From Darksidea phi (Eukaryota; Ascomycota; Dothideomycetes; Pleosporales; Lentitheciaceae): DNA of 46,780 nt. A program made the position numbers and the translations under genes. Location of the stretch: positions 1 through 46,780 of the forward strand of contig JASJFT010000295.1 of assembly GCA_030770425.1 (NCBI GenBank), written 5' to 3'. The notes below the pieces were generated by a model. It searched no databases. It worked only from the letters and a program-made list of their open reading frames with translations, and was not told where the DNA came from. Shown in pieces: positions 1-7,490 of this stretch (position 1 is the first letter of the stretch; the number at the start of each line of letters is the position of its first letter).

Positions 1-186
1 TAATAAACTATATATATCTAAAGACTAGTACTAAAATTTTAACTATATATAAAAAGAGTAGAACGCTTAATATCGGCTAACCGTAGAATAGTAGATAGCT
101 AATACTAGCTTTATCCGATACGAGCCTTAACACGCGGCCTAGAGAAAGGAGGTAGAATATAGGAGAGGGGAACTACTAGAACTAAG

Positions 187-270
187 GGATACGAACTAAG
201 AGACGCGAATTAAGGGATATAAATAAAGAGATACGAACTAAGAAATATAAACTAAAGGATACGAACTAAG
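187..270 (+). repeat. 14-bp tandem repeat, six units, inside repeat A
   Basis: Six consecutive 14-bp units of the type GGATACGAACTAAG (187, 201, 215, 229, 243, 257) differ mostly by transitions. A reduced version of the same array is visible in the inverted copy at about 10560-10610, so the array belonged to the element before it was duplicated. Confidence 0.75.
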
Positions 271-422
271 AAAGTAGCGCTTATACTAAATAGCTATATA
301 CGAAGGTATAAAAGGTCGTCTATCTACTAAAGTATCTAGAAGTCTATAATTAAATACCGTATACTATATAAAGTATAATAAATCGACTAATCTTCTACGA
401 TAAGCCGAATACTACCTACTAA

Positions 423-575
423 ACTATAATCGTCCGTATTATCGATATCTCTAAGAAAGCGAAGGGACGTTTAAAGAAGAAGCTACGAGAACTAGAGTTA
501 GGGGATAAGAAGGCGGTAGACCTAGATAGCGCTAGGATATTACGTCTTCTTATCTTCGATAGCGAGGTCCTCCTC
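423..575 (+). pseudogene. RIP-decayed reading-frame remnant inside repeat A
   Basis: One + strand frame stays open for 51 codons. It contains a lysine/leucine-rich segment (KKAKGRLKKKLRELELGDKK) followed by a hydrophobic stretch. It ends in TAG at 576 and then meets TAA at 603, TAG at 624 and TAA at 627; these are the stop types RIP makes from CAA, CAG and TGG. The inverted copy keeps the same frame, with KK, PLKKKL and LKLRNKK still recognisable, but with more stops. This supports an ancestral protein-coding mobile element. I do not recognise the family. Confidence 0.5.
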
Positions 576-1077
576 TAGGCGCTTAGTTTGGTATATCCGT
601 ATTAACGTAGGAATATAGCTAACTAGTAATATAGGCTTAACTCCGGTAAATAATACCTTTATTCGTAATTAGAATATAAGACTATAATAGATAATTAGTA
701 ATACCAATCTAGATACCTAATTCTTTAAGTTCTTAGTAGAGTATAGAGGATCTAAATAACTAGTAAACGCTCTAGTAATCAAGACGGTAATATAGGAGTA
801 AGGGGGAGAGGAGGCTAATAGAGTTTTATACTAGAATTAGAAAAGTTCTCTAATTATTATATAATTAAACTATATAATATTTACCTATAGGTCTCGGTCG
901 AGATACCTACCTAGTTATACTACTTCTTAGAATTAGTAAAAATAAAATAATTAAGATTATTAAACTTATTATTAGTATACTTAAGGGCTATCTTTATAAA
1001 TAAGAGGTAAAAATAATAATATATTTATATATTTATAATAATACTACTCTCTAGTTACTTAATTATTATAAGATTAT

Positions 1078-1625
1078 AAATTAGCTTTAGAGACGGTCCT
1101 ACGGATACTAGTAAGATTATAAAATAAGATTATAAGATAAGATTATAAAATAAAGATAAGTAATAATAAAGATTAAAGAGCTAGCTATATAAATAAATAA
1201 AGTAATTAATAAAACTATAAAAAATAAAAAATAAAGAATAAGATATAATACTTTAAAGTTATATAAAATATTAAGTAAATAATAGGTTATATTTTTCTAC
1301 TCTTAAGTCTAATAAACTATTATTATTATTACTTAATATTATAATATACGCTATACTCTCTTTATAAGACTAAAAATATTATATTATAATATATACTATA
1401 TTCTTTTTAAGACTTTAGTTATTATTTATAATATATAATACGCCCTCTTTTATAAGGCTTAAGCTATTATTTTTATAGTTATACTATAATATAAGGCCTT
1501 AAACCTTAGTAATAACTATAACTAATAACTTTCTTACGTTTTAAGATATTTAGGACGAAATATCTTTTTATATTACCTTTTTAAGTTATTTTATAAGTTT
1601 AATAACGTAATAGCTACTACTTATT
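1078..1625 (+). repeat. Repeat B, copy 1 (direct partner at 8034-8550)
   Basis: About 550 bp align in the same orientation with 8034-8550. Shared landmarks in the same order are the TTAGCTTTA start, the repeated AAGATTATAA motifs, the AATAAATAAAGTAATTAATA segment, the CCTCTTT/CTCTCTTT blocks, and the end near AACGTAATAGCTACTA. Differences are mainly transitions. The segment contains no open reading frame. Confidence 0.8.
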
Positions 1626-2014
1626 AAAGATATAAAATTAAAAAAATTAATTATAATTTAATATCTTAAGCTTTTAAACTTATTTTTAAATTTTTTTTAT
1701 TCTTTTTTATATATCTCTTAGCTTTAAAATTTAAAATTTAATATTTCTACTATAGATATACTAGATATTATATAATAGACTATAAAAATATTAAATTTAT
1801 TATAATAGTTTAGTATTAGTTTTAAGAATTAGAGTTAAGTAAGGTAACTATTTTTAAAGCTTAATAACTAGTTCTATATTAGTTTAATATAGATAATTTT
1901 TTATTATCTAGAAAGCCTTAATATATAGCTTTAAATTAAACTTACTTTTATTAAAATCGGCCTAGTATTTAAAAAGTTATTAAGCTTTTAATTTTTTTTT
2001 AGTAAAAGTACGAC

Positions 2015-2167
2015 GCTTAGATACGGCGCTCGCTTAGATACGACGCTCGCTTAGATACGGCGCTCGCTTAGATACGACGCTCGCTTAGATACGGCGCTCG
2101 CTTAGATACGGCGCTCGCTTAGATACGGCGCTCGCTTAGATACGGCGCTCGCTTAAATACGACGCTT
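2015..2167 (+). repeat. 17-bp GC-containing tandem array, nine units
   Basis: Nine head-to-tail 17-bp units of GCTTAGATACGGCGCTC start at 2015, 2032, 2049, 2066, 2083, 2100, 2117, 2134 and 2151. The main variant changes CGGCG to CGACG; the last unit is more diverged. The units contain no CA or TG, which would make the array immune to further RIP and could explain why it is a GC-rich patch in AT-rich surroundings. It lies about 140 bp outside the left edge of the gene island. Confidence 0.92.
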
Positions 2168-2496
2168 GCTTATAAAGTACGTTATAAGTATATATTATTA
2201 TATAGTAAATTATAATATATAATTAAGTATTATTATTTATAAAAAGCTTGACTAGCTAGTTCTAGCTAGTAGGGAATAACTTACTAATACGAGCTTCTTC
2301 GTATATACAAGTAAGATGATGTCATGCTGTCTAACCACGCCGCAAATGCACGCCTACGAAGCGGCCTTGCCACAAAAGTGGTCCCATTTATGTTTCACCG
2401 TTAGCGCCAGGCACAGTCCACCAACACTCTGGCTAGCTGCTTCGCCTCCTGAGTCATAGCTTTGCGCTTATCATCTCACTGCCTAGTACCGGCGCC

Positions 2497-2503
2497 TATA
2501 TAG
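2497..2503 (+). promoter_or_regulatory. TATA box of the small cysteine-rich gene
   Basis: TATATAG lies 82 bp upstream of the ATG at 2579. The other two genes have TATA-like elements at closely similar distances (76 and 86 bp), which supports the assignment and the choice of start codons. Confidence 0.6.
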
Positions 2504-2578
2504 TATTCTGCAAAGCGACGCGTCATACACACAGATTCTGAAGACCTAATTCTATCATCAACTCATACTTCATCTTAT

Positions 2579-3092
2579 ATGGCTTTCAAGCTCCAACCAG
2601 GGGTCGAGTATATCACCCACGAGGTAAGCTAGTATAATTATAATGTAGAATCTCAACTAACCGCTGCATTAGGATCCTGAGCACGAGCATATTCAGTCTC
2701 TGCACGACTACGACAGCTGTGGGCCATGCGACTGTACAGAAGTAAAGGAGCTAGGACAACACTGCCAGCACTGCTACTACTGTCCGCCATGTTCAAGCGC
2801 AGTAGCAATGGGATGCCGACCATGTCCTTCCTCGCCCAACAGAAGCATCTATCGGTCATATATAGTCCGTAGACGCAAGGACGGCGATACTGATGATGCT
2901 TTAATCGATCACGACTGCGATAAGGCGAAAGAGAGGAATGAAGACGTAGAAGAGTGGTGCTCGTGCATGGTACCGCCTCAATCACCTGACTTCTACCCCC
3001 CTGATTCTCCGCTTCCGTTGGATAACGAAGACGTCACTACTGATCAGGCTGAATCGAAGAAAACGCCACGAGGGACACCACCGAAACAGTAG
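2579..3092 (+). CDS. Small cysteine-rich protein, one intron, 154 aa
   Basis: Exons are 2579-2623 and 2673-3092; the intron 2624-2672 (49 nt, GTAAGC...TTAG) is phase 0. Translation starts MAFKLQPGVEYITHE and gives 154 residues. There is no signal peptide or membrane segment, so an intracellular location is likely. Twelve cysteines are present, nine of them clustered at residues 31-66 with the spacing C31-x2-C34-x-C36-x9-C46-x2-C49-x2-C52-x2-C55-x7-C63-x2-C66. C97, C111 and C113 follow. The C-terminal 40 residues are proline-rich, polar and probably disordered. Repeated C-x2-C pairs suggest metal coordination (zinc or copper), but I recognise no named domain and this is inference. The gene converges on its cysteine-rich neighbour, with 137 bp between the stop codons. 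Without the intron only residues 61-154 would be seen as an open frame starting at an internal ATG. Confidence 0.8.
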
Positions 3093-3229
3093 CATGTACA
3101 CCTCGCGAAAGAATCAACGATTTGCTATTTGTTTACTCCACAAAATTGATCACTGTTACATTTGTTGTTTTATAATGAAACCTCGAATAGCTACTAGCGG
3201 AATGAACCAAATTGAGCAATACAACATGT

Positions 3230-4911
3230 CTAACGCGAGGGTCCACACTCAGGAGAGCAGAAAGGAGCTCCACACCATCCGTGATTGCAGGGCTCATCGG
3301 AGGTCTGAGGTGGCGGTGGTGGCGGTGGTGGCGGCGGTGCAGGAGTCGGAGTAGGTGTTGGTTGAGCATCTGCAGGAGTAGAGAAGGTGACCACGTCACC
3401 CGTCTCCTCCGGGCTCCAAGGACAAGGATTGGTCGCAGAAGGCTTCACAGACCAGAGAGTCGCCTTGTTTTCTCCACACTGACAGTATTCCTTGGGTACT
3501 CGTGGCTGTCTGGGAGCGGCGCTGATGTTGCATTAGTAGACTGCTCTTCGCAGAATTCCGCTCATTAGCTCCTTGTAAGACTCACCCGTATACACAGTAA
3601 GGACCCGTTTCTTCCTTCTCGTATCCTGGCATCTTGCTCTTATCTCCCCCCCAGATCTTGTCTAGAGCGTCCTCTGCCTGCTTCTGCAGCGTGTCTGAAC
3701 TCGCCGTTTGCGGAAACGGCTCATCAAAGTCGACTTCTTGTTCGCCGAAGTCGAGCGCTTCGCACCCACAGCCTTTGAACTTGTCGGCTAGGCACTTGTC
3801 CTTGTCGTCGCCTTTGCAGTCGTCTGCGTCGCATTGCGGAGCTTCCGCAGGGCAACACTGGCATCCTTTGAGCTGGCCGTTAGCGCCGCACCTGAGGCTT
3901 TCGTTCTGAGATGAAAATTAGAGGGCGTTTTCAAAAGTAATATAGAGGAGAACTTACGGTTCCGGAGCAATCTTGTGCGGAACATTGCGGTGGACCGTCC
4001 TTTGGGCAGTTTTGTTCCTCGCATGGACCTTTGAACAAGTCAGTCTGCGGTACCGCTTGACAATCATTTGTTGAGAAACAAACTTACAGTTCTGCTGATT
4101 CCCACTCGAGCACAGACCCAAGGGGTTGTTGCCGCCGCAATCATCGCAGTCAGGCTTCTTGGCCTCGTTCTTACAGGTATTGTCATCCTCTCGTGAGCCT
4201 TCGGGTTTTTGTGGTGGAGGCTGGAAGACTATGGCTGCCGCCGCTGCGTTTTGAGCTATCAAAGGTTAGCAACCTTGGACAGAGGACATTGACTAGATGA
4301 TACCAACAAGCGAGATACCATGCAACACCACCAGCGAACACGACTGCAGCTACCGTTTCAAGCCCCGAGTCTGCATCACTGGCAGTTGCGCTTTCTGTAA
4401 GTATGACAGTGGTTGATGCTCGGAGCACCCTGTATTCATCGAGTGTCATCGGCTCCCAAATAACGGTTCCCGTCTCGCCGTTAACGACCGAAGTCATGGT
4501 GACCTTGGGACTATTGTCTGGACCGCCATTGTCAGAGCATTTGCAATAGTAACCGCGACATGGCTTCCCGCCAGGACAATTAGCTTGATCGCCAGACACA
4601 AGGAGGCTGTCGCAAGTGCCTTTGACTTTTGAGTCACTTCCGCACATGGAGCATAACTTGGGGTCCCCTTCGAAAAATTCAGGGCAGAATGCGAAAGGAA
4701 TTTGCTTGTTCTGTCGCTTGGTGTCGAGTTCTTGGTAGCGGCGAGAAGGTCTGATGGTGCCATCAACCTCAACTCGATGTGGTAGTGACCATTGTGTAGG
4801 TTGAGATCTTGGAACGATCGCTCGGGAAGCTGGACTGGGGAGAAGTGCGGCAAACCCTTGCGAGACTAGAGGAGTCAGAATTGAAATGACAATAAGATTG
4901 TAGCTCTTCAT
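3230..4911 (-). CDS. Secreted multi-cysteine modular protein, five exons, about 484 aa
   Basis: Proposed exons, 5' to 3': 4911-4308, 4255-4088, 4028-3958, 3905-3586, 3521-3230. The last three introns have clear signals (GTAAGT...AAAG, GTAAGT...TCAG, GTGAGT...TCAG). The first donor is uncertain: frame requires phase 1, and GT at 4307, 4328 or 4331 would work (476-484 residues). A signal peptide (MKSYNLIVISILTPLVSQGFA) indicates secretion; dibasic sites at about 57-58 and 65-66 could be Kex2 processing sites. There are 34 cysteines in four regions: 76-125; 220s-278; 287-329 with repeated PQC-x3-DC-x-G modules at 271-280 and 304-313; and 401-480. Residues 442-459 are a PT/PA and poly-proline linker before a short C-terminal module ending CGPSR. 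A hydrophobic stretch at 186-201 precedes an Ala/Pro-rich linker. No catalytic domain is recognised. The cysteine content suggests an extracellular, disulfide-stabilised binding or structural protein. Confidence 0.75.
3310..3346 (-). repeat. Poly-proline coding microsatellite in the multi-cysteine gene
   Basis: A run of CCG/CCA/CCT codons encodes ten consecutive prolines directly after a PTPTPTPA segment, in the linker before the last cysteine module. On the + strand it appears as a GGT/GGC triplet repeat. Such triplet arrays change length easily, so linker length may vary between isolates. Confidence 0.75.
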
Positions 4912-4986
4912 GATAGCTACTGTACTAGACAACGAAGAGAAGAGTTGTGTTAGTGTCTTGACAATAGAGGGAGCAGCACGTCGACC

Positions 4987-4991
4987 TTATA
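4987..4991 (-). promoter_or_regulatory. TATA box of the multi-cysteine gene
   Basis: Read on the - strand, TATAA (inside CTCTATAAGG) lies 76 nt upstream of the ATG at 4911. This supports the ATG at 4911 as the start. No in-frame ATG lies upstream of it before the TATA region. Confidence 0.6.
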
Positions 4992-4999
4992 GAGCCGTC

Positions 5000-5560
5000 G
5001 GTCCACTCTCAACTTACGAGACACCAAGGCCTGATGTCACATCTTTGCACTAGGCATCAGGTTTTCTTGAGGGTTGTCCACTCCACAATCCTGGAAGTCT
5101 TTTTTTGGCTGTTCAAGTCGGTCCGTAGGTATAGCCTCGCAGTCAACCTTGCGATGGGTTGCAGATGTCGGTTTCACGTACAATCCAAACTCGAGATCTC
5201 GCCCGACTGGGGCGTTGGAAGCTGGACCGATGATCGAGTCTGACCGTTGTAGGCCTAACCTTGGTGGAGACGTGAAGTATGACTGGACTAAAGATGATAT
5301 CACGGGGCCACGATGGGCCAAAAGCTACAAGAAACTATTCTGTATATGTCGTCATAACAAGAGCTCCACGTGTTTCAGTAGCATGTATCCTTCCATTTGG
5401 AGTTGTGGACGGTGTGACGCCCGGCTTACTCGTGACTAAATTTGGCTCTTAACCTACCGTGCCGCGTTGGCGATCGGCCGAATTTCTTGTAGTACATTCT
5501 ACCCGTTCCCAGATCTCCACCCCTGAAGCTAATGGCCGTAGCTAAGTACGGCCCCAAACC
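5000..5560. other. Divergent intergenic region, no supported gene
   Basis: The composition is normal and the sequence is not RIP-mutated. Open frames exist on both strands (about 5074-5439 + and 5037-5321 -). None starts at a convincing ATG with a promoter, none continues across a plausible intron, and their translations look unlike secreted or conserved proteins. At 5413 a TGTGACGCCCGG string resembles the starts of some fungal LTRs, but no partner LTR is seen. It may be old gene or transposon debris. Confidence 0.5.
5534..5553. repeat. Short inverted repeat (7-bp arms, 6-nt loop)
   Basis: GGCCGTA (5534-5540) and TACGGCC (5547-5553) are perfect reverse complements around a 6-nt spacer, 7 bp before the minisatellite begins. 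It could be a small hairpin or a protein-binding palindrome. There is no functional evidence. Confidence 0.6.
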
Positions 5561-5880
5561 ACTACGCCTCGACCTGATTCACTTCGACCTAATTCACTAC
5601 GCCTCGACCTGATTCACTTCGACCTAATTCACTACGCCTCGACCTGATTCACTTCGACCCAATTCACTACGCCTCGACCTGATTCACTTCGACCCAATTC
5701 ACTACGCCTCGACCTGATTCACTACGCCTCAACCTGATTTACTACGCGCCCACCTAAATCACTACGCGCCCACCCAAATTACTACGTGCCCACTTAAATT
5801 ACTACGCCTTGACCTAATTCACTACGCCTCGACCTGATCCACTACGCGCCCACCCAAATCACTACACCTCCACCCAAATC
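5561..5880 (+). repeat. Minisatellite: four 35-bp units, then nine 20-bp units
   Basis: Units begin with ACTACGCC. Starts at 5561, 5596, 5631 and 5666 are spaced 35 bp. From 5701 the spacing becomes 20 bp (5701, 5721, 5741, 5761, 5781, 5801, 5821, 5841, 5861), and a partial unit begins at 5881. The 35-bp unit is a 20-bp unit plus a 15-bp version that has lost five bases (ACTTCGACC versus ACTACGCCTCGACC). The later 20-bp units diverge (CGCGCCCACC variants). The array lies in the shared upstream region of two divergent secreted-protein genes and contains intact CA and TG, so it escaped RIP. Confidence 0.93.
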
Positions 5881-6201
5881 ACTATGCCGCAAAAATCTTG
5901 AGCCCCAAAATCTGCCCCGTTGACGTAGTAGGAATCAATACGCCCTGCTCTGGTCCACCTAGGTCGCAGACGCATCGACTTCATTGGTTCGATTGGACCT
6001 ATGATGTAGGCGCTGTGTTGTATTGCTTCATTCCGCAGCAAACAGTTAGGTACCCCATCTATTTGCATCTCTGTTTCAACCGCCTGTCTCGGGCTGTGCT
6101 TCGATTGCAACACAGTCTGAGCGCAGGCTTCAACATCGGAAGCTGCGATCGCATGACAAGATGGACGCTCAGATGGAGGCTGCTGGCTTACTTGCGAAAT
6201 G
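5881..6201. other. Upstream region of the protease-like gene, no gene seen
   Basis: Ordinary composition. Open frames on both strands (5898-6206 + and 5862-6374 -) lack convincing start codons and overlap the TATA box or first exon of the protease-like gene, so they are probably chance. No repeat or RNA structure stands out. Confidence 0.5.
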
Positions 6202-6207
6202 TATAAG
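6202..6207 (+). promoter_or_regulatory. TATA box of the HELLH protein gene
   Basis: TATAAG lies 86 bp upstream of the ATG at 6288. The leader between them is pyrimidine-rich and then A/C-rich, ending AACAACATGG, a good fungal start context. Confidence 0.65.
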
Positions 6208-6287
6208 ACATGTAAGTTGTCGAGACTTATTTGCGATCTAAACTCTTCCTCTACCTCACCAACAGCAATCGCAACGACGATAACAAC

Positions 6288-7490
6288 ATGGTGTCTTTTT
6301 CCAGGTTTGTATACCTGGTCTCTACACTGGCGACCACTGCCTATCCTCGTATCTTCAACATGAATTGCAACCAAGGTCTAGAAAGCCAGTATGTCGCGGA
6401 TGCCTTGATGGATGTCGAAGAAGTCGCAAAAGGCAAGTGATGAGGCTATAACATCAATCACTACTAATGTCTGAAACAGCTGCTGTTGCGGCCCTTACGT
6501 CCAGCAAGATAAACGGCAAAGAAGATGTGTTCAAAGCCGCCTACGATCCCCTCATGCACTCAACGGATCAACCTGGCTTGCTTGGTACGTATCCATCTCA
6601 ACATATTCGTCCCAATATACGCTCTTGCTGACAGCGTACGTCCTGGATAGCGACTTTCGGGAAATTAGCTACTCTCGGGTCATCACCCACTTTCCATGTC
6701 CAAATCTATTGCAGGGAGAACCACATACAATACCACAAAAATGATCCCAACAGCTACTGGGAGGACAGAGACTACTACAGTACGGTGAACGGAAAACAGA
6801 TGCCTATTGGGGTCGCCCGGAACTCGAAGAACAAGCCCGGCACTAAAGGATCGTACACATCTATTGGTGAGTAATAAATCCCCCCTTAGATGAGGTTGAA
6901 GATGCTATCTTGATTCCTGCTGCTGGGAGACATTAAGATCTCTAGTTATACCTAGTACACTTACTTACTAACATGTGTAGGCTACAAGCACAGCGACCAG
7001 TATGATTGCTCAGGCCACGCACACATTTTTCTAGCGCCTCAACGACTGCAGCCGCCAACAGGCACCGACCGAGATCTGAGACGTTACCCAGTCATCGTAA
7101 AGGACGGTCTTGACGGCACACACAACAAAATTGAAGACATCAAGCCTCTTGCACAGACCATGTTGCATGAACTGCTACATGCTGTGGGTGACTGTAAGTT
7201 TGGCTCCGGTCCATTCTTGTTCAAGGCACTGATATAATCCAACAGTAGGTCCTCCGGATCCAACATCCATGAAACGCCAACAGCTCATCAATGACGGACC
7301 AAGCGGTGCAAAGGTGTATGGCTGGGCACATTGCAACTCTCGAAGGATCCAAAACGAGAACAACAATAACCTTGCTGATTGCCTTACTTTCCTAGCGCAG
7401 GCCATTTATCTCCAGATTGAGGGCAAGGACACGTATTGGACGACAGGAGAGGTTGATCCCAAAACTTTGCGTCCCAAGCAAAATCCTTAA
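6288..7490 (+). CDS. Secreted HELLH zinc-metalloprotease-like protein, five exons, 307 aa
   Basis: Exons are 6288-6432, 6480-6584, 6651-6866, 6981-7193 and 7246-7490. All four introns are phase 1; the first is GC-AG. Residues 1-20 (MVSFSRFVYLVSTLATTAYP) form a signal peptide, so the product is predicted to be secreted. The zinc-protease motif HELLH is at 218-222, followed by AVGD. A VYGW-x2-C motif is at 250-255, and D271 in NNLADCLTF lies where the third metal ligand of aspzincin-like (M35-type) enzymes would be expected. The catalytic Glu would be E219. The domain order and the YG-x-C/NxAD pattern resemble fungal M35-like secreted peptidases, but the assignment rests on motifs only, and I cannot say whether the protein is active. 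There are five cysteines (26-27 region, about 104, 164, 255, 272), or six with an alternative acceptor. The stop codon lies at the very edge of the RIP-degraded flank. Confidence 0.82.
6433..6479 (+). other. GC-AG intron (intron 1 of the HELLH gene)
   Basis: The exon ends ...AAAAG and the intron begins GCAAGTGATG, the strong-consensus form typical of GC donors. It has a CTAAT-type branch site and ends AACAG, 47 nt in all. Splicing here joins phase 1 to phase 1 and continues the open frame as EEVAK-A-AVAALTSS. The nearby GT at 6437 would shift the frame and give a cysteine/arginine-rich sequence unlike the rest. Confidence 0.75.
7244..7248 (+). other. Tandem CAG-TAG (NAGNAG) acceptor, intron 4 of the HELLH gene
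   Basis: Intron 4 starts with GTAAGT at 7194 and ends in AACAGTAG. Cutting after CAG (7245) gives GD-LG-PPDP; cutting after TAG (7248) gives GD-C-PPDP. Both keep the frame and differ by one residue, just after the HELLH motif. Confidence 0.6.

Larger units (their letters stand above)
1..900 (+). repeat. Repeat A, copy 1 (inverted partner at 9890-10777)
   Basis: Read forward, this stretch aligns over its whole length with the reverse complement of about 9890-10777. Shared anchors are the segment around 1-40, the lysine-rich remnant around 450-500, and the segment around 840-900. The two copies differ mainly by C/T and G/A changes, and this copy keeps more G and C. The homology runs into the window start, so the element probably continues to the left. 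The family cannot be named from what survives. A remnant reading frame on the + strand suggests that the coding strand of this copy is +. Confidence 0.8.
1..2300. other. AT-rich, RIP-degraded repeat block left of the gene island
   Basis: The sequence is very AT-rich and nearly free of CA and TG dinucleotides. Exceptions I can see include positions near 130, 589, 704, 778, 2166 and 2249. CG, GT and AC remain frequent. Loss of CA and TG with retention of CG is the signature of RIP rather than of CpG deamination. The block contains repeat A copy 1, repeat B copy 1 and a 17-bp tandem array. I see nothing interpretable at 1626-2014 or 2168-2300 beyond AT-rich sequence. The first dense CA/TG content starts at about 2308, so the boundary with the gene island is sharp. 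Confidence 0.85.

Noticed and set aside
3212..3568. + strand Trp/Arg-rich frame opposite the poly-proline exon
   Set aside because: It is antisense to exon 5; the WRWWRWWRR-type segment is the complement of proline codons.
3634..3909. + strand frame opposite exon 4 of the multi-cysteine gene
   Set aside because: It is antisense to a well-supported exon; its serine-rich translation is the mirror of the real coding sequence.
4494..4853. 119-residue - strand frame inside exon 1 of the multi-cysteine gene
   Set aside because: It is an out-of-frame shadow of exon 1 with no signal peptide or start context of its own.
4183..4932. Single 249-residue - strand protein read straight through
   Set aside because: Its first 201 codons after the ATG at 4911 are accepted as exon 1, but the remainder reads through an intron into a frame that loses the cysteine pattern. 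The TTG at 4932 is not needed as a start.
5413..5560. LTR fragment beginning TGTGACGCCCGG
   Set aside because: The string resembles some fungal LTR starts, but there is no second copy, primer-binding site or flanking duplication in the window.
5561..5880. CRISPR-like regular repeat array
   Set aside because: Units are contiguous with no unique spacers, and the host is eukaryotic. It is a minisatellite.
5862..6374. 170-residue - strand frame over the promoter and exon 1 of the HELLH gene
   Set aside because: It starts at a TTG, overlaps a signal-peptide exon in antisense, and has no promoter or conserved motif.
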